Shown piece after piece: positions 7,425-10,195 of a stretch of DNA of 10,195 nucleotides (its first letter is position 1; each line of letters starts with the position of its first letter). Under the pieces are notes generated by a model. The model did no database searches. It worked only from the letters and a program-made list of their open reading frames with translations, and had not been told where the DNA came from. The translations under genes and the position numbers were made by a program. This DNA comes from Lachnospiraceae bacterium (GTDB taxonomy: Bacteria; Bacillota; Clostridia; Lachnospirales; Lachnospiraceae): positions 1 through 10,195 of the forward strand of contig CAAFXG010000576.1 in NCBI GenBank assembly GCA_900766925.1, written 5' to 3'.

Positions 7425-8261
7425 TTATTTTAATTCTTTCTCTTTGGAGAGAAAATACAACTGATATACACCAACATTAGCATATCCAGTTTGTGTCATA
7501 TGATATTTATCTTCTTTATAGTAATCTGCACTATGTTCTACTGTAAGGACTGGAATATCAAACTGATTGAAGAACTTTACACCCTGATATTCGGCCACTT
7601 TATTTTGAGCATCTATATATTCATAGAATGTATAATCCAGCTCATTTTTGAACGAACTTTCCCTTAAATATCCACCTTCATATGCAAAAAAAGGCAAGGA
7701 GCCGAAAATAAAGATTTGCGCCTTTGGATTGATTTCACGAAGATGTTTTATACAAAAGTTCATTCCACCGCATTGTGTTACCAACTTGCTTTTATCATAG
7801 CCATCGGTTTGGGTATAGTCAGTGTGGGTTCCTATTTCACGACTATTAGTATAGTCATTAGTACTCGCCCAAAGAATATAGATATCATGCTTCTTGGCAT
7901 TACGAACCTGATCTTGGATTCCACCTTGAAGCGATGAAAAGCCATATCCACCTAAACCATATGTAAAAACTCTCATGTTAAGATAACAACACCAAAAATA
8001 CTTTGCATATAGACTTTCCCAACAAGACGACAACGAACCGCCAAACACTCCTACAGACTTATCTCTATTTTCAGAATTGATGGAGGCTGCTATTGCCTTG
8101 TCTAAATCTATCGAGTTACCAAAATGAATTTTGCTGAATTCATCTCCTACTTTATCTTGCACACTAAATGTGTCAAGAAAAGAGACCGGCAAATCTTCTT
8201 TCTGACATGAAGAGAAAAAACTAAAGCACAATACAAGATAGAGCCTTTGGGTATATTTCAT
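7425..8261 (-). CDS. SGNH/GDSL-like hydrolase lipoprotein, predicted surface-exposed
   Basis: Predicted lipoprotein of 278 residues. A short signal peptide ends at Cys19 (FFSSC), and mature residues +2 to +5 are QKED, close to the QKDDE-type lipoprotein export signal described in Capnocytophaga that sends lipoproteins to the cell surface. The catalytic blocks of SGNH hydrolases are present: Ser76 in FGGSLSS (73-79), glycines in YGLGGYGFS (101-109), Asn135 in ASTND (132-136), and D251-K-Y-H254 as the DxxH block. It is therefore probably an active esterase or acyltransferase on an extracytoplasmic carbohydrate. The frame extends to a TTG at 8279, but the ATG at 8261 gives a normal signal peptide and is preferred. 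The 105-bp gap to wzz is A+T-rich; I see no clear promoter, so operon transcription is assumed. The gene sits directly before the cytoplasmic acyltransferase, suggesting that both act on acyl decorations of the same polymer. The substrate is unknown. Confidence 0.85.
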   Translation of the reverse strand: MKYTQRLYLVLCFSFFSSCQKEDLPVSFLDTFSVQDKVGDEFSKIHFGNSIDLDKAIAASINSENRDKSVGVFGGSLSSCWESLYAKYFWCCYLNMRVFTYGLGGYGFSSLQGGIQDQVRNAKKHDIYILWASTNDYTNSREIGTHTDYTQTDGYDKSKLVTQCGGMNFCIKHLREINPKAQIFIFGSLPFFAYEGGYLRESSFKNELDYTFYEYIDAQNKVAEYQGVKFFNQFDIPVLTVEHSADYYKEDKYHMTQTGYANVGVYQLYFLSKEKELK

Positions 8262-8366
8262 AATAACGTCACGCTTCAAATTATTAGTATGCTTCGAAAA
8301 AAATCAGTATGAATAAAAGCGCAATCATAAATCACGGATAGAATTATATTCATTGATTAGTTGTCA

Positions 8367-9440
8367 TCACTCTTTTCCAGCTTCATAGTTGTCCTCGTCC
8401 TCCTTTCGGGAGAAAAAGAGTAACTTAGTATATAACCAACCCAAAGAAACAACAACTGTTACAAAGACACAAGAAAGCATTATGAGAATCTTGCGAGGAG
8501 AATCATGTCTATTTGGTACTGTTGATGGTTCAACCACTGTAAAAGCAGGCGTCTTCTCTTGAACTTTTGCTTCTGCCATCTGGCATTGTTTTCTGACTTG
8601 ATTATATGCCTCAAGGGCAATCTGCATCTCATTCTCAAGTCTATCCTGTTCGGATAAGTAAGATTGCAGAATAGAACCTTTATGCGCATCACAATATTCA
8701 GCATAGGCTTCCATCGAGCAGACATATTGCTGATGAGTCTCGCTTTCAAGTTTGCGATAATAGTCAAGGTCGATTCTCGCCTTACTGGTACGATATGCAG
8801 TAATAAAGTTCTGCAAATGTACAGCAGCTGAATCCACAACAAGTTTTGCAACAAGTGGATCCTGATCACTAACACTGATATTGATTGTATTGTCAAGATC
8901 ACTTACCGAACATGTGATACTCCCCTTAATTCCTTTCACAAGCATTTCATCTTCTCGACTCATACGCTCGGGATTGATGCGTTCACCTATCATAGCAGAG
9001 TTGGTAAACTTAGGCTGAGGATTAACCAACTTCATAAATTTGTCAAATCCTATCTTAATATATCCCCACCAAGGTTTCTTGGTCTGAGTTCGGATATGGT
9101 CAATATATGAAATCTTCTCTTGTTCTATAGTCTCAACTTCAATATAAAGAAGGTCAACCACGAAATTATTTGAAGAAACCACATTGGGATACAAATCCGG
9201 GCCGATTGCGTCGGATCCGCCTCCAATATTGATACCTGCCATAGATGCCAAACTACTAAGCCCACCGGACATTCCTTCTTCTTGAGTTTCAGGGGCAAGA
9301 GTACAAGAAGCACAATATTCTTTCGGTATGCTAAAACCTATTATTGCTCCTACCACCAAGGCAATAACAGCATTTCGTATAATCATCTTCTTAGACCGCT
9401 TGATTGTCAGCAGAAGAGTTTTAAAATCAAATTCGTACAT
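8367..9440 (-). CDS. wzz: Polysaccharide chain-length determinant (Wzz family)
   Basis: Predicted inner-membrane copolymerase of 357 residues that sets the modal chain length with Wzy. It has the expected two membrane segments (about 20-37 and 318-343) bracketing a large periplasmic domain. The glycine-rich LSSLASMAGINIGGG (61-75) and LYPNVVSSNNFVVDLL (83-98) segments are characteristic of Bacteroidetes Wzz proteins, as is the ISVSDQDPLVAKLVVD stretch (188-203). A long helical region (about 222-290) corresponds to the coiled bundle of Wzz oligomers. The proline-containing VVEPSTVPNRHDSPRK (302-317) precedes the second helix as in other members. The cytoplasmic C-terminus is short, with no tyrosine-kinase domain or tyrosine-rich tail, so this is the Wzz type rather than a Wzc fusion. 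The ATG at 9440 lies inside the last codons of glf (14-bp overlap), implying coupled translation. Confidence 0.92.
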   Translation of the reverse strand: MYEFDFKTLLLTIKRSKKMIIRNAVIALVVGAIIGFSIPKEYCASCTLAPETQEEGMSGGLSSLASMAGINIGGGSDAIGPDLYPNVVSSNNFVVDLLYIEVETIEQEKISYIDHIRTQTKKPWWGYIKIGFDKFMKLVNPQPKFTNSAMIGERINPERMSREDEMLVKGIKGSITCSVSDLDNTINISVSDQDPLVAKLVVDSAAVHLQNFITAYRTSKARIDLDYYRKLESETHQQYVCSMEAYAEYCDAHKGSILQSYLSEQDRLENEMQIALEAYNQVRKQCQMAEAKVQEKTPAFTVVEPSTVPNRHDSPRKILIMLSCVFVTVVVSLGWLYTKLLFFSRKEDEDNYEAGKE

Positions 9441-10195
9441 AATCTGTCAATTTATTTATAATCTCCATCGCACTCATTATCACCTTATCCATGTCATAGT
9501 ACTTATACTCTGCCAGTCTTCCTCCAAAGACAACTTTTGTCTGGCTGTCAGCGAGTTGTTTGTAGAGCGCATACAAGGCTGAGTTCTTTTCGTCATTGAC
9601 AGGATAGTAGGGTTCGTCGCCTGGCTGCCACTCTTTGCTGTACTCTCGTGAGATTACTGTGTCGGGCTGCATGCCAAACTCGAAGTGCTTGTGCTCAATG
9701 ATGCGTGTATATGGCACTTCAGCCTCTGTATAGTTGACTACGGCATTGCCCTGGTAGTTGGAGACACCTTCAAGGATTTCTGTCTCGAAAGAGACTGTAC
9801 GGTATTGGAGATGTCCATACTGATAGCCGAAGAAACGATCTATTTCGCCAGTGTAGATGATGGTGTCTGCTATGGCATCGTATGCCTCGCGGTCGGCGAG
9901 GTAGTCAACGCCGAGGCGGACTTCACATCCGTCTATCATCTTCTCTATGAGTGCAGTGTAACCACCCTCTGGTATACCTTGATACCTGTCATTGAAGTAG
10001 TTGTTGTCGAAGGTGAAGCGCACAGGCAGTCGCTTGATGATGAAGGCTGGAAGGTCTGTGCATGCCCTGCCCCACTGCTTTTGTGTGTAGCCCTTTATGA
10101 GAGCCTCATAGATGTCCTTGTCTATGAGGCTGATGGCCTGCTCCTCCAGATTGCGAGGTTCGTTGATATGGTACTGCGCCTTCTGCTCCTCTATC
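9427..10195 (-). CDS. glf: UDP-galactopyranose mutase, C-terminal part (runs off window)
   Basis: Flavoenzyme that interconverts UDP-galactopyranose and UDP-galactofuranose in the cytoplasm, supplying galactofuranose for the polysaccharide. The 255 residues present correspond to about the last two thirds of a family that is normally about 370-385 residues long; the N-terminal FAD-binding motif is outside the window. Recognisable are KGYTQKQWGR, the LPVRFTFDNNYF and RYQGIPEGGYT segments, IIYTGEIDRFFGYQYG, and the C-terminal FGGRLAEYKYYDMD, which carries the arginine, tyrosine and aspartate conserved in the active site. The frame is open to the right edge with no in-frame start needed; the GTG at 10023 is an internal valine. 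The interior of the gene is richer in G+C than the genes after it. It overlaps wzz by 14 bp and is the first visible gene of the operon. Confidence 0.95.
   Translation of the reverse strand, partial: IEEQKAQYHINEPRNLEEQAISLIDKDIYEALIKGYTQKQWGRACTDLPAFIIKRLPVRFTFDNNYFNDRYQGIPEGGYTALIEKMIDGCEVRLGVDYLADREAYDAIADTIIYTGEIDRFFGYQYGHLQYRTVSFETEILEGVSNYQGNAVVNYTEAEVPYTRIIEHKHFEFGMQPDTVISREYSKEWQPGDEPYYPVNDEKNSALYALYKQLADSQTKVVFGGRLAEYKYYDMDKVIMSAMEIINKLTDYVRI

Noticed and set aside
8262..8279. TTG start adding six residues to the SGNH lipoprotein
   Set aside because: The ATG at 8261 gives a normal lipoprotein signal peptide; the extension inserts an acidic residue ahead of it and needs a rare start codon.
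8262..8366. Internal promoter before the SGNH lipoprotein gene
   Set aside because: A TAATAATTTG stretch lies about 20 bases before the ATG, but the spacing inside the box is wrong for TAnnTTTG and no upstream element is evident.
10021..10023. GTG at 10021-10023 as the start of a short protein
   Set aside because: The frame continues upstream to the window edge with good UDP-galactopyranose mutase sequence, so this GTG encodes an internal valine.

Overview
The window looks like a Bacteroidales chromosome, most likely Prevotella/Segatella or a close relative. The support is a Bacteroidetes-type Wzz and flippase, a lipoprotein with a Bacteroidetes surface-export motif, mostly no Shine-Dalgarno sites, and a PD-(D/E)XK nuclease of the AAA-ATPase/DUF1703 kind common in these genomes. 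Genus is inference from protein resemblance only.

Layout. Positions 1-150 hold no convincing gene but contain clear inverted repeats. Positions 151-831 (+) are the C-terminal part of an AAA-ATPase/PD-(D/E)XK nuclease gene whose N-terminal half is missing, so it is probably a remnant. Positions 832-953 separate two convergent genes and are packed with inverted repeats. From 954 to the right edge every gene is on the minus strand and reads right to left as one surface-polysaccharide operon: glf (UDP-galactopyranose mutase, cut by the window edge), a Wzz chain-length regulator, an SGNH-hydrolase lipoprotein, a left-handed beta-helix acyltransferase, a Wzx flippase, a Wzy-like polymerase, two GT2 glycosyltransferases and a GT4 glycosyltransferase. 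Most junctions overlap or lie within a few tens of bases. The larger gaps are about 105 bp (8262-8366) and 96 bp (2130-2225).

How the genes fit. Glf supplies UDP-galactofuranose. The three glycosyltransferases assemble a lipid-linked repeat unit on the cytoplasmic face, and the acyltransferase probably acylates a sugar of that unit. Wzx flips it, Wzy polymerises it and Wzz sets chain length. The SGNH lipoprotein carries a predicted surface-export signal and could edit acyl groups on the finished polymer outside the cell. The initiating phosphoglycosyltransferase, the export channel and most nucleotide-sugar genes are not here and presumably lie beyond the right edge or elsewhere.

Composition shifts. 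Sampled lines of the nuclease remnant and of interior glf are about 50-55% G+C, while the wzz-to-GT4 block is clearly lower (about one third in a sampled wzy line). This is the usual signature of an exchangeable polysaccharide cassette between more typical flanks. I see no tRNA, rRNA, CRISPR array, transposase or integrase. The system is a recognisable Wzx/Wzy locus; the least routine parts are the surface SGNH lipoprotein paired with an acyltransferase, a changed residue in the GT4 signature, and the structured DNA flanking the nuclease remnant.
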